64,000 nt of DNA from contig SBGR01000041.1 in NCBI GenBank assembly GCA_006226545.1, positions 1 to 64,000 on the forward strand, in the 5' to 3' direction. Position numbers and translations under genes: made by a program. The stretch is from Bacteroidota bacterium. GTDB taxonomy: Bacteria; Bacteroidota; Bacteroidia; UBA8524. Of the stretch, positions 1 to 9,033 are shown one piece after another. The notes below the pieces were generated by a model, which was not told the DNA's origin, made no database searches, and saw only the letters and a list, made by a program, of their open reading frames with translations. Position 1 is the stretch's first letter. Every line of letters begins with the position of its first letter.

Positions 1-22
1 ACAGCCTAGGCTGTCCTTTTTT
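1..22. terminator. Intrinsic terminator cut by the window edge
   Basis: An inverted repeat (ACAGCC/GGCTGT, 1-14) is followed by CC and a run of T (17-22). The arms probably continue to the left of base 1, because CCTTTTTT on the right needs an AAAAAAGG partner outside the window. It would then work in both directions, ending the M20 peptidase mRNA (-) and an unseen gene to the left (+). Confidence 0.6.
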
Positions 23-39
23 ATTCATTAAGCTATCGC

Positions 40-1404
40 TTATTTCATTTCTCTGTAGTACTGGAAGAAATAAGGAATGGTTTCAATCCCTTTGTAGAAA
101 TTGAATAAACCATAATGTTCGTTTGGTGAGTGAAGTGCGTCTGAGTCTAAACCGAAGCCCATCAAAACCGATTTCAATCCCAATTCCGCTTCAAACAAAG
201 CTACGATTGGAATACTACCACCACCGCGGGTAGGGATTGGGTCTTTTCCAAAAGTGGTGGCCATCGCCTTAGCAGCCGCTTGGTATTCTGCCCCATCGGT
301 TGGCGTTAATACCGGGTTACCCCCGTGGTGAGGCGTTACTTTAACCGTTACAAATGGAGGAGCTATTTTGTTGAAATGCTTTTCAAACTTCGCTGTGATT
401 TCTTCTCCTGTTTGGTTTGGCACCAACCGCATGGAAATTTTAGCGTACGCTTTAGAAGGCAAAACAGTTTTTGCTCCTTCACCGATATAACCACCCCAGA
501 TACCGTTTACATCTAAAGTTGGACGAATACCGGTACGCTCGATGGTGCTGTATCCATTTTCACCCTGGATATCATTGATGCCCAAGTCATTTTTAAATTC
601 GTCTAAGTCGAATGGCGTTTTGGCCATAGCCTCACGGTCGCTCGCCGAAGTTTCGAGCACGTTATCGTAGAAGCCTTCTACGGTAATGCGGCGGTCTTCA
701 TCGTGCAAAGAAGAAATCATATCGCAAAGTACATTAACCGGGTTGGCCACTGCACCGCCGTATACGCCGGAGTGAAGATCACGGTTCGGACCGGTTACTT
801 CCACCTCTACGTAGCTCAAGCCTCTCAAGCCCACATCGATGGATGGGATATCGTTTGCAATCATGGAAGTATCTGATATCAATACCATATCGGCTTTCAA
901 CTTTTCTTTGTTAGCGATACAGAATGGACCGAGGTTAGGAGAACCTACTTCTTCTTCCCCTTCGATCATGAACTTCACGTTACAGTTTAAGGTATTGGTC
1001 TGCATCATCGCTTCAAAAGCCTTTACGTGCATGTAGACCTGTCCTTTATCATCGCAGGCACCACGCGCATAGATTTTTCCATCACGGATTTCCGGCTCAA
1101 AAGGAGGTGTAGTCCATAATTCGTAAGGTGTTGCCGGCTGTACATCGTAATGTCCGTACACCAAAACAGTTGGCCAAGAGGCATCGATGATTTTCTCACC
1201 GTAAACAATAGGATAACCTGCTGTTTCGCAGAGTTCTACATTGTCTGCACCTGCTTCAATCAATTTGGCTTTGATGTATTCAGCCGCTTTGATGGTATCT
1301 TCTTTAAAAGATGAATCTGCGCTCACAGAAGGGATACGCAACAATTCTTTCAATTCTTCGAGAAAGCGATCTTGGTTCGCTTGTATATACGATTGTCTAT
1401 CCAT
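40..1404 (-). CDS. M20 family dipeptidase (zinc metallopeptidase)
   Basis: This 454-residue cytoplasmic protein has no signal peptide. It shows the M20/ArgE/DapE metal-site motifs in order: GHYDVQP (H85, D87), ARGACDDKG (bridging Asp about 118), EGEEEVGSP (about 148-155; Glu pair for catalysis and metal), the dimerisation/lid segment with HSGVYGGAV, GGGSIPIV, and HSPNEH near the C-terminus. Members of this long (about 450 residue) subfamily hydrolyse dipeptides or short peptides, such as CNDP-like dipeptidases. The ATG start is supported by the Bacteroidota-type promoter just upstream. The gene stands alone. The exact substrate cannot be read from sequence. Confidence 0.9.
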   Translation of the reverse strand: MDRQSYIQANQDRFLEELKELLRIPSVSADSSFKEDTIKAAEYIKAKLIEAGADNVELCETAGYPIVYGEKIIDASWPTVLVYGHYDVQPATPYELWTTPPFEPEIRDGKIYARGACDDKGQVYMHVKAFEAMMQTNTLNCNVKFMIEGEEEVGSPNLGPFCIANKEKLKADMVLISDTSMIANDIPSIDVGLRGLSYVEVEVTGPNRDLHSGVYGGAVANPVNVLCDMISSLHDEDRRITVEGFYDNVLETSASDREAMAKTPFDLDEFKNDLGINDIQGENGYSTIERTGIRPTLDVNGIWGGYIGEGAKTVLPSKAYAKISMRLVPNQTGEEITAKFEKHFNKIAPPFVTVKVTPHHGGNPVLTPTDGAEYQAAAKAMATTFGKDPIPTRGGGSIPIVALFEAELGLKSVLMGFGLDSDALHSPNEHYGLFNFYKGIETIPYFFQYYREMK

Positions 1405-1419
1405 GATATCAATTTGGGA

Positions 1420-1452
1420 CGAAATTAAGAAAGCCTAGGAGAAATGACGCAA
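1420..1452 (-). promoter_or_regulatory. Promoter of the M20 peptidase gene
   Basis: On the minus strand a -7 box TAATTTCG (1420-1427) lies 22 nt downstream of a TTG -33 element (1450-1452). The box is a TTCG variant of the Bacteroidota consensus TAnnTTTG and sits 15 nt before the start codon. Confidence 0.5.
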
Positions 1453-1590
1453 TAGACCTCAGGACTTATAGATATTTGGAAATTGTAAGGGTACCAAGCG
1501 GGTGGTAGTTGGAAGTTTGTCCTTGCCTGATCTTTAAATTTATTTATCCTCAGCCCTTTAACTTCCTAGATTAACCGGAAGACAATTTCA

Positions 1591-1660
1591 GTCCAAAAGT
1601 CAAAACGTCCAAACGCCTGAATGTCTGCCCCTCTGTCTCTCCCTCCCTCCCTCTCTCTCA
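1591..1660. repeat. Decayed 8-bp periodic tract running into a CT-rich run
   Basis: Near-repeats with period 8 follow one another: GTCCAAAA, GTCAAAAC, GTCCAAAC, GCCTGAAT, GTCTGCCC, then a CT-rich stretch built from TCTC and CCCT. It lies in the divergent gap between the M20 gene and the ncRNA. The rest of the gap, 1441-1590, shows no gene and no clear structure. A 75-codon open frame over this tract (1621-1848) is a by-product of the composition and is not called as a gene. Confidence 0.6.
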
Positions 1661-1706
1661 CTCAACCTTATTTCTCAAACTCATTCTTCAATCCTCAATT
1701 TTCGCT

Positions 1707-1714
1707 TACCTTTG
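1707..1714 (+). promoter_or_regulatory. -7 box of the ncRNA promoter
   Basis: TACCTTTG is an exact match to TAnnTTTG. It lies 5 nt before the first base of the closing stem of the ncRNA, which places the predicted transcription start at about 1718-1720. No clear TTTG -33 element is visible at the usual spacing. Confidence 0.6.
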
Positions 1715-1718
1715 TGGC

Positions 1719-1887
1719 CGGGCCGGACTATTTGAAAAATTCAACATTTAGACTATACCGGCTGAAATCTGCACTCCGAACAGGCCAGGTAGTCCCGCAA
1801 GGGATGATTCTCACGAACGCTGGAAGTTCTAAACGCAGGCTAAGCTAAATCCTATTATCTAGGAATTTTTCAACCGGCCCTTTTTTT
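1719..1887 (+). ncRNA. Structured non-coding RNA, about 168 nt, possibly 6S-like
   Basis: The ends of this segment pair over a long closing stem. GGGCCGG (1720-1726) pairs with CCGGCCC (1874-1880), and TTGAAAAATTC (1732-1742) pairs perfectly with GAATTTTTCAA (1863-1873); only a 5-nt bulge (1727-1731) interrupts the left arm. Seven T follow (1881-1887), giving an intrinsic-terminator-like end. Inside, TTTAGACT (1747-1754) can pair with 1825-1833 with one bulged base, CCGGC (1758-1762) with GCTGG (1819-1823), and GTCCC-GCAA-GGGAT (1792-1805) forms a GNRA-capped hairpin. A -7 box precedes it at the right distance and no convincing ORF is present. Length, rod shape and unpaired interior resemble 6S RNA, but I see no signature that proves it. 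SRP RNA, tmRNA and RNase P RNA motifs are absent. Confidence 0.65.
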
Positions 1888-1960
1888 CTCATACCCCCGC
1901 AACCTTTTCTTTCCGAATTACATCTAGTTAATGATTCTGTGTGTTTTCTGGATTTGTCCA

Positions 1961-1989
1961 TTGCAAATACACTAAGAATTCTATTTTTG
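1961..1989 (+). promoter_or_regulatory. Promoter of the Kelch/Ig T9SS protein gene
   Basis: TTG (1961-1963), 18-nt spacer, TATTTTTG (1982-1989) matches the Bacteroidota -33/-7 pattern. Transcription would start near 1995, downstream of the first in-frame ATG at 1939. This decides in favour of the ATG at 2026. Confidence 0.7.
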
Positions 1990-2025
1990 TGGTTTAACTA
2001 TCTAAAACAGAACACAGACCTTTTT

Positions 2026-5000
2026 ATGAAAAGACTCTTACGAATCATTTCATGTACTGCACTAGGACTGTTTGGTATGAACAACTTGCACGCTCAAGTG
2101 CAAGGTGGCCTACCTAACAACTGGCAAAACATTACAGATTTAGACACGGGTGTGGTTGGAGCTTCCTCCTTCTCTATCGGAACCAGAGCTTATGTAATTG
2201 GTGGTGATACCGCCGATTACCATGGTGTTTTTAAAAGATACCGTAAGTCACTCCGTGTATACGACTCCACTGCTAATGCATGGTCGTATGTAGGTCAATT
2301 CCCCGGCATAGCACGTGTAGGTGCTGTTGCCTTCAGCATTGGAGGTACCGCTTACTATGGCTTAGGAATGGATACTACCGGTCACTTCGACATCGGTACC
2401 TTCGGCGGGAAACTTCAAAACTATTTCAAGAGAAACTACCTGAAAGACTTCTGGAAATGGAATCCGGGTACCAATACCTGGACTCAATTGTCAGATTTCC
2501 CAGGTGATGCCCGCGCTTATGCTAGCTCTGCGGTTTACCGCACTGGCAACAAAGCCGCCGTTATTTTTGGTATGGGCGAATGGGTAGACCCTGCAGATAC
2601 CAATAAGAAAACCAAGTACTATGATCAGTACTGGGAGTTTGATGCGGGCAGTGAAACCTGGACTCAAAAAGCGAATTTCCCTAACGGGGGACGTGCAAAC
2701 GCTGCAGCTATCGCTACCGATGGCGGTAAAGTATTCGCCGGACTTGGAGATTCAGGTGTTTTCAACCAATACCTCAATGATTGGTGGGAGTTTAATATTG
2801 GTTCCGGTACTTGGTTCCAACGTGAGAATTACCCTACCATCGCTTCCATCAATCCAGGAACATTTACCTATGCGAACGTTGGTTACGTAGTAGGTGGTTA
2901 CAACGGATTGTGGAATAAGAACTTCTTCGAATACGATGGATCAAGCGATTCTTGGCAGCAATACCCGGATTACAAAGACTCCGGTCGTTTCCAAGGTGTT
3001 CATTGGATGATTGGCAGCATGGGTTACTATGGCGCCGGATTTCGCGGTAACTCGGAAGAGTTGAAATCGGCATCCAAGTATTTTGTGGATACCAATACCA
3101 TCCGTATTCTAACCAACTTCCCTGATACCATTTGTGCAGGCGATTCCATGGCTTTTGCCTATTCAACCGGTCAAACTTTTGGTGGTGCCAATGTTTTCCG
3201 TGTTCAAATGTCTGACTCTGTTGGTCTATTCTCATGGCCTCCGACGCAAGTAAGTATTGTGGGTGAGTTCCCAACAACTGCTCAAAACGGAATCTTTAAA
3301 GTACGTTTACCTGAAAACACATTGGAAGGCCGTCGCTACCGTTACCGCCTTATTGCTGATGATCCATTTTTGCTAGGACGAGCTAGTGATACGTTTGTAG
3401 TCAAAGGCAATCCAACATTTGTTTACGATGCCAACGTAAATCCGTTAATCGATACCATCTGTGTGGGTGCCGACTTCTATATTCCGGCTGTTGTAAACGG
3501 AACTGCGTTGAATACCAATGGTAAATTCAGTTACCAATGGAGAAAAAATGGCGTTGCTATTCCAAATGCCAATAGCGATACCCTTTACTTGAACAACATG
3601 CAGTCTGGTGATGCCGGCAATTACGATGTTATCGTAACTGGCGACTGTTTCCCTGATACATCGTTGACTTATAGAATTGCGGTGGTAAACATTCCACCTC
3701 CAACCATCAACTTCCAACCTTCTGATACCATCAGCACTGGTGATACCATCTTTGCCTGTGAGTTCTCATCCATCTCTTTCCGTGTGGCAGCTACAGGTGC
3801 TCACGTAAACTACGAATGGTACTTCAATGATCAAGTGCTTCAACAGCAACCGCATATCATTGGATACGGAACCAACAGAATTGATATCATCACCATCAAA
3901 CAAACCGATTCAGGATGGTTTAAGGTGAAGGTATACGAAGATTGTGGTGCATTTGTATTTGCTGACAGCTTCTTGTTAGGCGTATTGCAAATCCCAAGAA
4001 TCACCATGGAACCTGCTAACATTACACCTGGTGTATTGGAAGGAACCGATGTATTCTTCGAAGTGGAAGCTACAGGTTACGACTTGAGCTACCAATGGAG
4101 AGCCGGATTCACACCGTTAAGCAATAGTTCTAAATTCTTAGGTACCGATACCAAACGATTGGAGATTAAAAACATCAGCATCTTAGACGTTGAATTCTAC
4201 TCCGTAATTGTTACCGGAGGTTGTGCTCCTAAGGACACTTCAAACTTGGCTATCTTGGAAGTAGACGTTGCTCCTATTATTCTTCGTCACCCACGTGATA
4301 CAGCTGAAGTTTGCGAAAACAGCTCTACCAGCTTAAACGTATTGGCAGACGGTGCTAACCTTGGTTATACATGGAAACGTGTGGGCGGTGCTCCATTTGG
4401 TGGTAGCGCAACCGGTATCAATACCCGTATCCTAGAATTTAACTTTATCCAATTGACTGATGCTGGTGAATACTACTGCGAGGTAGACAACGGTGTAACT
4501 CCGGTTCCTGCTATCGCTACATCAAACAATGGATTGGTTATCGTTAACCCTACTCCAGGCCAACCTTCAGTTACCAAGTTTGGTTCACTCTTGCAATCGA
4601 GCGCTATTTGCGACGAATACATGTGGTTCTATAACGGACGTTACCAACCTGCATTTACTACCCGCGCGATCAACGTTCCGGATAGCATGGAAGGAGATTG
4701 GGAAGTACGTGTAATCTGCAAAGGTTGCGTATCTCCTAGATCTGAGCCTTTGGCTTACTTCTTATCTGCTCAAAACGTTCATTTCTTACCACTTGAAATG
4801 TACCCTAACCCTGCTGTTGAATCCATTAGCATTAAAATTCCAACAGCCACCGGCTCTAATCCGGCTGAAGTGAAAATCTTCGACCTGAGCGGTAAATTGG
4901 TTAAAACAATCAACAACGTAACCGAAAGCGAATTGGCCATGCCGATTGGCGACTTGAGTAAAGGCATGTACGTGGTGAGTATCACCAACGGAAGCAACCA

Positions 5001-5028
5001 ATACTCCGGTAAATTTGTGAAAAACTGA
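2026..5028 (+). CDS. Secreted Kelch-repeat and Ig-like protein with T9SS type A sorting domain
   Basis: The product has 1000 residues. The start is set at the ATG that opens a clean signal peptide (MKRLLRI...NNLHAQ); 29 extra upstream codons lie before the predicted transcription start. Residues about 40-380 hold Kelch-like beta-propeller repeats (recurring G-G, Y-W and W-x6-F patterns). Next come several Ig-like or PKD-like beta-sandwich domains, recognisable from repeated YQWRKNG, GxY and SGDAGNY-type segments. The last about 75 residues (MYPNPAVESISI, KIFDLSGKLVK, GMYVVSI, GKFVKN) form a typical T9SS type A C-terminal sorting domain. The protein is expected to be exported by Sec and then moved across the outer membrane by T9SS as a surface adhesin-like or released protein. 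No catalytic motif is seen. Confidence 0.85.
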   Translation: MKRLLRIISCTALGLFGMNNLHAQVQGGLPNNWQNITDLDTGVVGASSFSIGTRAYVIGGDTADYHGVFKRYRKSLRVYDSTANAWSYVGQFPGIARVGAVAFSIGGTAYYGLGMDTTGHFDIGTFGGKLQNYFKRNYLKDFWKWNPGTNTWTQLSDFPGDARAYASSAVYRTGNKAAVIFGMGEWVDPADTNKKTKYYDQYWEFDAGSETWTQKANFPNGGRANAAAIATDGGKVFAGLGDSGVFNQYLNDWWEFNIGSGTWFQRENYPTIASINPGTFTYANVGYVVGGYNGLWNKNFFEYDGSSDSWQQYPDYKDSGRFQGVHWMIGSMGYYGAGFRGNSEELKSASKYFVDTNTIRILTNFPDTICAGDSMAFAYSTGQTFGGANVFRVQMSDSVGLFSWPPTQVSIVGEFPTTAQNGIFKVRLPENTLEGRRYRYRLIADDPFLLGRASDTFVVKGNPTFVYDANVNPLIDTICVGADFYIPAVVNGTALNTNGKFSYQWRKNGVAIPNANSDTLYLNNMQSGDAGNYDVIVTGDCFPDTSLTYRIAVVNIPPPTINFQPSDTISTGDTIFACEFSSISFRVAATGAHVNYEWYFNDQVLQQQPHIIGYGTNRIDIITIKQTDSGWFKVKVYEDCGAFVFADSFLLGVLQIPRITMEPANITPGVLEGTDVFFEVEATGYDLSYQWRAGFTPLSNSSKFLGTDTKRLEIKNISILDVEFYSVIVTGGCAPKDTSNLAILEVDVAPIILRHPRDTAEVCENSSTSLNVLADGANLGYTWKRVGGAPFGGSATGINTRILEFNFIQLTDAGEYYCEVDNGVTPVPAIATSNNGLVIVNPTPGQPSVTKFGSLLQSSAICDEYMWFYNGRYQPAFTTRAINVPDSMEGDWEVRVICKGCVSPRSEPLAYFLSAQNVHFLPLEMYPNPAVESISIKIPTATGSNPAEVKIFDLSGKLVKTINNVTESELAMPIGDLSKGMYVVSITNGSNQYSGKFVKN

Positions 5029-5049
5029 TATCCATTTTAGATAGTATAG

Positions 5050-5080
5050 AACCCCGGCCTAGGTCGGGGTTTTTTATTTT
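5050..5080 (+). terminator. Intrinsic terminator
   Basis: AACCCCG (5050-5056) pairs with CGGGGTT (5065-5071) around an 8-nt loop and is followed by a T-rich run (5070-5080). It ends the T9SS cargo gene. Confidence 0.8.
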
Positions 5081-5124
5081 ACACCCTGTTGATATTTCAG
5101 TGCTGAATGCCAACACGACAATCG

Positions 5125-5132
5125 TATTTTTG
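5125..5132 (+). promoter_or_regulatory. -7 box of the uvrD/pcrA gene
   Basis: TATTTTTG matches TAnnTTTG. It ends only 6 nt before the GTG start, so the mRNA is predicted to have almost no leader. A -33 element is not clear. Confidence 0.5.
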
Positions 5133-5138
5133 TAAGCT

Positions 5139-7424
5139 GTGTCGACGCCTAAAGTAGATTACCTCGAATTACTCAATGAGCCGCAAAAACAAGCGGTAAT
5201 ACAAACTGATGGTCCGGTGATGATTATTGCCGGTGCAGGATCCGGAAAAACCCGTGTGCTTACCTACCGCATGGCTTACCTGATTCAAAAAGGAGTCGAC
5301 CCTTTCAATATACTTGCCCTCACCTTTACCAATAAGGCCGCACGTGAAATGCGTGAACGTATTGAAAAGGTGGTAGGCAATGAAGCCCGTAACCTCTGGA
5401 TGGGTACCTTCCACTCCATCTTCGCTAAAATCTTACGCATTGAAGCCGATAAACTAGGTTATCCTTCCAACTTTACTATTTACGATAGCGACGACTCGAA
5501 AAGTCTTATCAAAACCATTTTGAAAGAGATGGGATTGGATGATAAAGTCTATAAACCGGGAATGGTGCTCGGAAGAATCTCCTCAGCCAAAAACAATTTA
5601 ATTACAGCGGCAGCCTACGAAAGCGATTCAGGCTTAACTTCTGACGATAGCCAGGCAGGAAGACCGAAGATGGGCGAAATCTACCGCACCTATACCGAAC
5701 GCTGTTTCAGAAGCGGCGCTATGGACTTTGATGACTTGCTGGTTAAAACCCATGAGCTTCTGAGCAAGTTTCCGGACGTGCTCAACCGCTACCAGCAGAA
5801 ATTTCATTATGTGATGGTGGATGAGTTTCAGGATACCAATACCTGCCAGTATGCTATCATTCGTAAACTGGCTGCCGTTCGAGAAAACATCTGTGTGGTA
5901 GGCGACGATGCCCAAAGTATCTATGCCTTCCGTGGGGCCACCATCCGTAATATCCTCAATTTTGAGCGTGACTACTCGGAACTGAAGGTGTTTAAGCTAG
6001 AGCAGAATTACCGCTCCACCTCCACCATCGTTAACGCTTCGAGTAGCATCATTAAAAACAACAAAGACCAGCTCGATAAGAAAGTCTGGACCGACAATAC
6101 CGAAGGCGAAAAGATTCAAATTATTCGCGCGGCTACCGATAACGAAGAAGGTAAATTTATCGCTGAGCAAATCTTTGAAGACAAGCTCAACAAGCAACTA
6201 AAGAATAACGACTTCGCCATTCTATACCGCACCAATGCCCAATCCAGGGCCTTTGAAGAAGCCTTACGCAAGATGAATATTCCATACCGTGTTTACGGTG
6301 GAACTTCTTTCTACCAACGTAAGGAAATCAAAGATTTAATTGCTTACCTCCGACTCACCGTGAACCCAAACGACGAGGAAGCATTAAAGCGCATCATCAA
6401 TTACCCGGTTAGAGGGATTGGCAAAACGACCATCGATCGTTTGATTCTGGCGGCGAGCCAAAACAAATGCAGCATCTGGACAGTAATTGAGCACATCGAA
6501 AAAATCCAAGCCTTTGGTTCTGCCATCAGCAAGATTGCCCAATTCCGACTCATGATTCAGAGTTTCCAGAGCATGTTGGAATCGCATAATGCATATGATT
6601 TAGCGATGCATATAGCGAAGCAAAGCAATTTGCTCAAGACCTTACACGAGGATAAAACCATAGAAGGCATATCGCGCTACGAAAACATTGTAGAATTACT
6701 CAACGGTATCAAAGAGTTTACAGAAGACGATACCCGCGAAGACGCTAAAACCATTTCTGTATACCTGCAAGACATCGCTTTGTTAACAGATGAAGATGCC
6801 AATAAAAAAGCCGACGACGATGTGGTGAAGATGATGACCATTCACTCGGCAAAAGGATTAGAATTTACACAGGTTTATGTGGTTGGCATGGAAGAAAACC
6901 TCTTCCCTTCTCAAATGGCTTTATCAAGTCGTAAAGAACTGGAAGAAGAGCGCCGACTGTTTTATGTAGCAGCAACCCGTGCAGAGAAGAAACTGGTCTT
7001 ATCCTATGCAAACTCCCGTTTCCGATTTGGTAACTTAACCTACGCGGAACCTAGTCGCTTTTTACGGGAGATTGACCCGCGTTATTTGCAGATGGAAACG
7101 GTACGCAGTGCCTCATCGGGCTCCATGACACCCAAGAAACAAGCTGATTTTTCTTTCACGCCTGTGTCCAAGGCCAAGCCTATGAACCTCAGGTTTCAAC
7201 CCAATGCAAAACCTATGGCTTCAGCACCGGTAGACCCGAATTTCAAAGCCGATGACCCAAGCCAACTGCAAGAAGGTATGTTGGTGGAGCATCAGCGCTT
7301 TGGAAAAGGCATGGTGGTTAAAATTGAAGGAGAACGCGACAGCCGTAAAGCCACGGTCGATTTTGAAGACAGTGGTGCGAAACAGCTGATTCTGAAATAC
7401 GCTAAGCTGCGTATCCTACGCTAA
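5139..7424 (+). CDS. pcrA: ATP-dependent DNA helicase, UvrD/PcrA type
   Basis: This 761-residue superfamily 1A 3'-5' DNA helicase acts in repair and replication restart. Visible motifs are Walker A GAGSGKT (32-38), VDEFQDTN (Walker B, D228-E229), GDDAQSIYAFRGA (motif III), QNYRST (motif IV), TIHSAKGLEF (motif V, from residue 567) and VAATRA (motif VI). The C-terminal about 50 residues (EGMLVEHQRFGKG...VDFEDSGAKQLILKYAKLRIL) form the Tudor-like domain that binds RNA polymerase in PcrA/UvrD. The start is GTG; no ATG gives the conserved N-terminus LNEPQKQAV. The 3' end overlaps the convergent GNAT gene by 9 nt. PcrA and UvrD cannot be separated on sequence alone. Confidence 0.95.
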   Translation: MSTPKVDYLELLNEPQKQAVIQTDGPVMIIAGAGSGKTRVLTYRMAYLIQKGVDPFNILALTFTNKAAREMRERIEKVVGNEARNLWMGTFHSIFAKILRIEADKLGYPSNFTIYDSDDSKSLIKTILKEMGLDDKVYKPGMVLGRISSAKNNLITAAAYESDSGLTSDDSQAGRPKMGEIYRTYTERCFRSGAMDFDDLLVKTHELLSKFPDVLNRYQQKFHYVMVDEFQDTNTCQYAIIRKLAAVRENICVVGDDAQSIYAFRGATIRNILNFERDYSELKVFKLEQNYRSTSTIVNASSSIIKNNKDQLDKKVWTDNTEGEKIQIIRAATDNEEGKFIAEQIFEDKLNKQLKNNDFAILYRTNAQSRAFEEALRKMNIPYRVYGGTSFYQRKEIKDLIAYLRLTVNPNDEEALKRIINYPVRGIGKTTIDRLILAASQNKCSIWTVIEHIEKIQAFGSAISKIAQFRLMIQSFQSMLESHNAYDLAMHIAKQSNLLKTLHEDKTIEGISRYENIVELLNGIKEFTEDDTREDAKTISVYLQDIALLTDEDANKKADDDVVKMMTIHSAKGLEFTQVYVVGMEENLFPSQMALSSRKELEEERRLFYVAATRAEKKLVLSYANSRFRFGNLTYAEPSRFLREIDPRYLQMETVRSASSGSMTPKKQADFSFTPVSKAKPMNLRFQPNAKPMASAPVDPNFKADDPSQLQEGMLVEHQRFGKGMVVKIEGERDSRKATVDFEDSGAKQLILKYAKLRILR

Positions 7425-7841
7425 TTTCATGGGGTAATGTAGGATGTCGGCTTCGATAAAAGAATCGCCATCCCGTACAAAACCGAGCTTTGCATAAAAG
7501 CCTTCGGCAGCCGCCTGGGCATGCAAGTAGACTTTAAATCCGGATGGAATATCAGCTACAATCGCTTTAACCAAAGCCGCACCTACCCCTTTTCCTCTGG
7601 CCGATTTAGCCACTGCAAAACGTTCTAGCTTAATGCCCTTTTCTGTTTGGCGCCAACGCGCCGTGCCCACCAATTTATTTGCTAGAAATGCCGCAAAATG
7701 GGTGGATTCCTCTTCAAATTCGTATTCTAAAGATTCGTCTACTTCTTGTTCGATAACAAAGACTTCGCGGCGTAATTTCCAGAGTTCTTCGAGCGAATCT
7801 GAGGGCGACATTTTACGTACTTCGATAATTGCTGCTGACAT
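7416..7841 (-). CDS. GNAT family N-acetyltransferase
   Basis: The protein has 141 residues when started at the ATG giving MSAAIIEVRKMSPSD; the longer open frame upstream would run through the promoter region of the aldolase gene. The acetyl-CoA binding motif A is clear (ERFAVAKSARGKGVGAALV), followed by the beta5 segment and LHAQAAAEGFYAKLGF (motif B), which is typical of YjcF/ElaA-like single-domain acetyltransferases. The N-terminus (LWKLRREVFVIEQEV) matches the receptor part of that group. The substrate is unknown. The gene converges on the helicase gene with a 9-nt overlap. Confidence 0.85.
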   Translation of the reverse strand: MSAAIIEVRKMSPSDSLEELWKLRREVFVIEQEVDESLEYEFEEESTHFAAFLANKLVGTARWRQTEKGIKLERFAVAKSARGKGVGAALVKAIVADIPSGFKVYLHAQAAAEGFYAKLGFVRDGDSFIEADILHYPMKLA

Positions 7842-7865
7842 GGGCTGGCCTTTGGATTTTTTAAT

Positions 7866-7873
7866 TATTTTCG
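7866..7873 (+). promoter_or_regulatory. -7 box of the aldolase gene
   Basis: TATTTTCG, the TTCG variant of TAnnTTTG, lies 25 nt before the aldolase start codon. No -33 element at a normal distance is visible. Confidence 0.4.
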
Positions 7874-7898
7874 CAGCGCCAAATAAACTTCTTTTATA

Positions 7899-8957
7899 AT
7901 GGATATCAACAAAATTCAAGAATTGCTCGGCAGCGAAGCCGATAGCTTGCTTAACCACAAAAGCACCACTATTCCAAAAGAATCACTTCACTTGCCGGGT
8001 CATGATTTTGTTGACCGCATTTTCGCACAAACCAATAGAAACCCTCAAGTTTTGAGAAACTTGGAGGCTATTTACAACCACGGTCGTTTGGCCGGTACAG
8101 GTTACGTATCTATCCTTCCAGTTGATCAAGGTATTGAGCACTCTGCCGGTGCATCTTTCGCTCCAAACCCAGCTTTCTTCGATCCGGAAAACATCGTGAA
8201 ACTGGCTATCGAAGGCGGATGTAACGCAGTAGCTTCTACCTATGGTGTATTGGCTGCTTGCTCTAGAAAATACGCTCACAAGATTCCTTTCATCGTGAAA
8301 ATCAACCACAATGAATTCTTAAGCTACCCGAACACCTTCGATCAGATCATGTTTGGTTCAGTTGAAGAAGCTTGGAACTTGGGTGCTGCTGCTGTAGGTG
8401 CTACCATCTACTTCGGTTCTGAAGAATCTGACCGTCAAATTATTGAAGTGGCTCAAGCATTCGAAAGAGCGCATGAGTTAGGCATGGCTACCATCTTGTG
8501 GTGCTATACCCGTAACAACGCATTCAAAAAAGACGGTGTTGACTACCATACTGCTGCCGACCTTACCGGTCAAGCAAACCACTTGGGTGTGACCATCCAA
8601 GCAGACATCATCAAACAAAAATTACCGAATACCAATGGTGGTTATACCGCTATCAACTTCGGTAAGACGCATAAAAACGTTTACGAAGTGCTTACTTCAG
8701 ACAACCCAATTGACTTGACCCGTTACCAAATCGCTAATAACTACATGGGACGTATGGGCTTGATCAACTCCGGTGGTGAGTCTAAAGGAGCTACTGACTT
8801 GGCTGAAGCTGTAACTACTGCCGTTATCAACAAACGCGCCGGTGGACATGGTTTGATTTCTGGACGTAAAGCATTCCAGAAGCCAATGAACGAAGGTATC
8901 GCACTCTTGAACGCAATTCAAGATGTATACCTCGCTAAAGATGTAACCATCGCCTAA
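7899..8957 (+). CDS. fbaB: Class I fructose-bisphosphate aldolase (FbaB/DhnA type)
   Basis: This 352-residue enzyme cleaves fructose 1,6-bisphosphate to dihydroxyacetone phosphate and glyceraldehyde 3-phosphate (glycolysis/gluconeogenesis) through a Schiff base. The sequence follows the E. coli FbaB pattern closely: [33 protein letters not shown] with the following KQK (expected Schiff-base lysine), [32 protein letters not shown] and [20 protein letters not shown]. Length fits the family (about 350). Codon choice is markedly biased, as in a highly expressed gene. It is followed by its own terminator. Confidence 0.93.
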   Translation: MDINKIQELLGSEADSLLNHKSTTIPKESLHLPGHDFVDRIFAQTNRNPQVLRNLEAIYNHGRLAGTGYVSILPVDQGIEHSAGASFAPNPAFFDPENIVKLAIEGGCNAVASTYGVLAACSRKYAHKIPFIVKINHNEFLSYPNTFDQIMFGSVEEAWNLGAAAVGATIYFGSEESDRQIIEVAQAFERAHELGMATILWCYTRNNAFKKDGVDYHTAADLTGQANHLGVTIQADIIKQKLPNTNGGYTAINFGKTHKNVYEVLTSDNPIDLTRYQIANNYMGRMGLINSGGESKGATDLAEAVTTAVINKRAGGHGLISGRKAFQKPMNEGIALLNAIQDVYLAKDVTIA

Positions 8958-8979
8958 TCACTAGGCTTTATCGAATACA

Positions 8980-9020
8980 GGCTGCTTTTCGGCTTAGGCA
9001 GGAAAGCAGCCTTATTTATT
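8980..9020 (+). terminator. Intrinsic terminator after the aldolase gene
   Basis: GGCTGCTTTTC (8980-8990) pairs with GGAAAGCAGCC (9001-9011) with one T-G wobble around a 10-nt loop, then TTATTTATTT. Confidence 0.75.
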
Positions 9021-9033
9021 TCATCATAATTGC

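Noticed and set aside
1621-1848. A 75-codon frame before the Kelch protein gene
   Set aside because: It begins in a CT-rich repeat and crosses the ncRNA promoter and helices. The structured RNA explains the sequence better.
1719-1887. SRP (4.5S), tmRNA or RNase P RNA as identity of the ncRNA
   Set aside because: The GGAAGGAAGCAGC-type SRP loop, a tRNA-like end with a tag frame, and the conserved RNase P core sequences are all absent.
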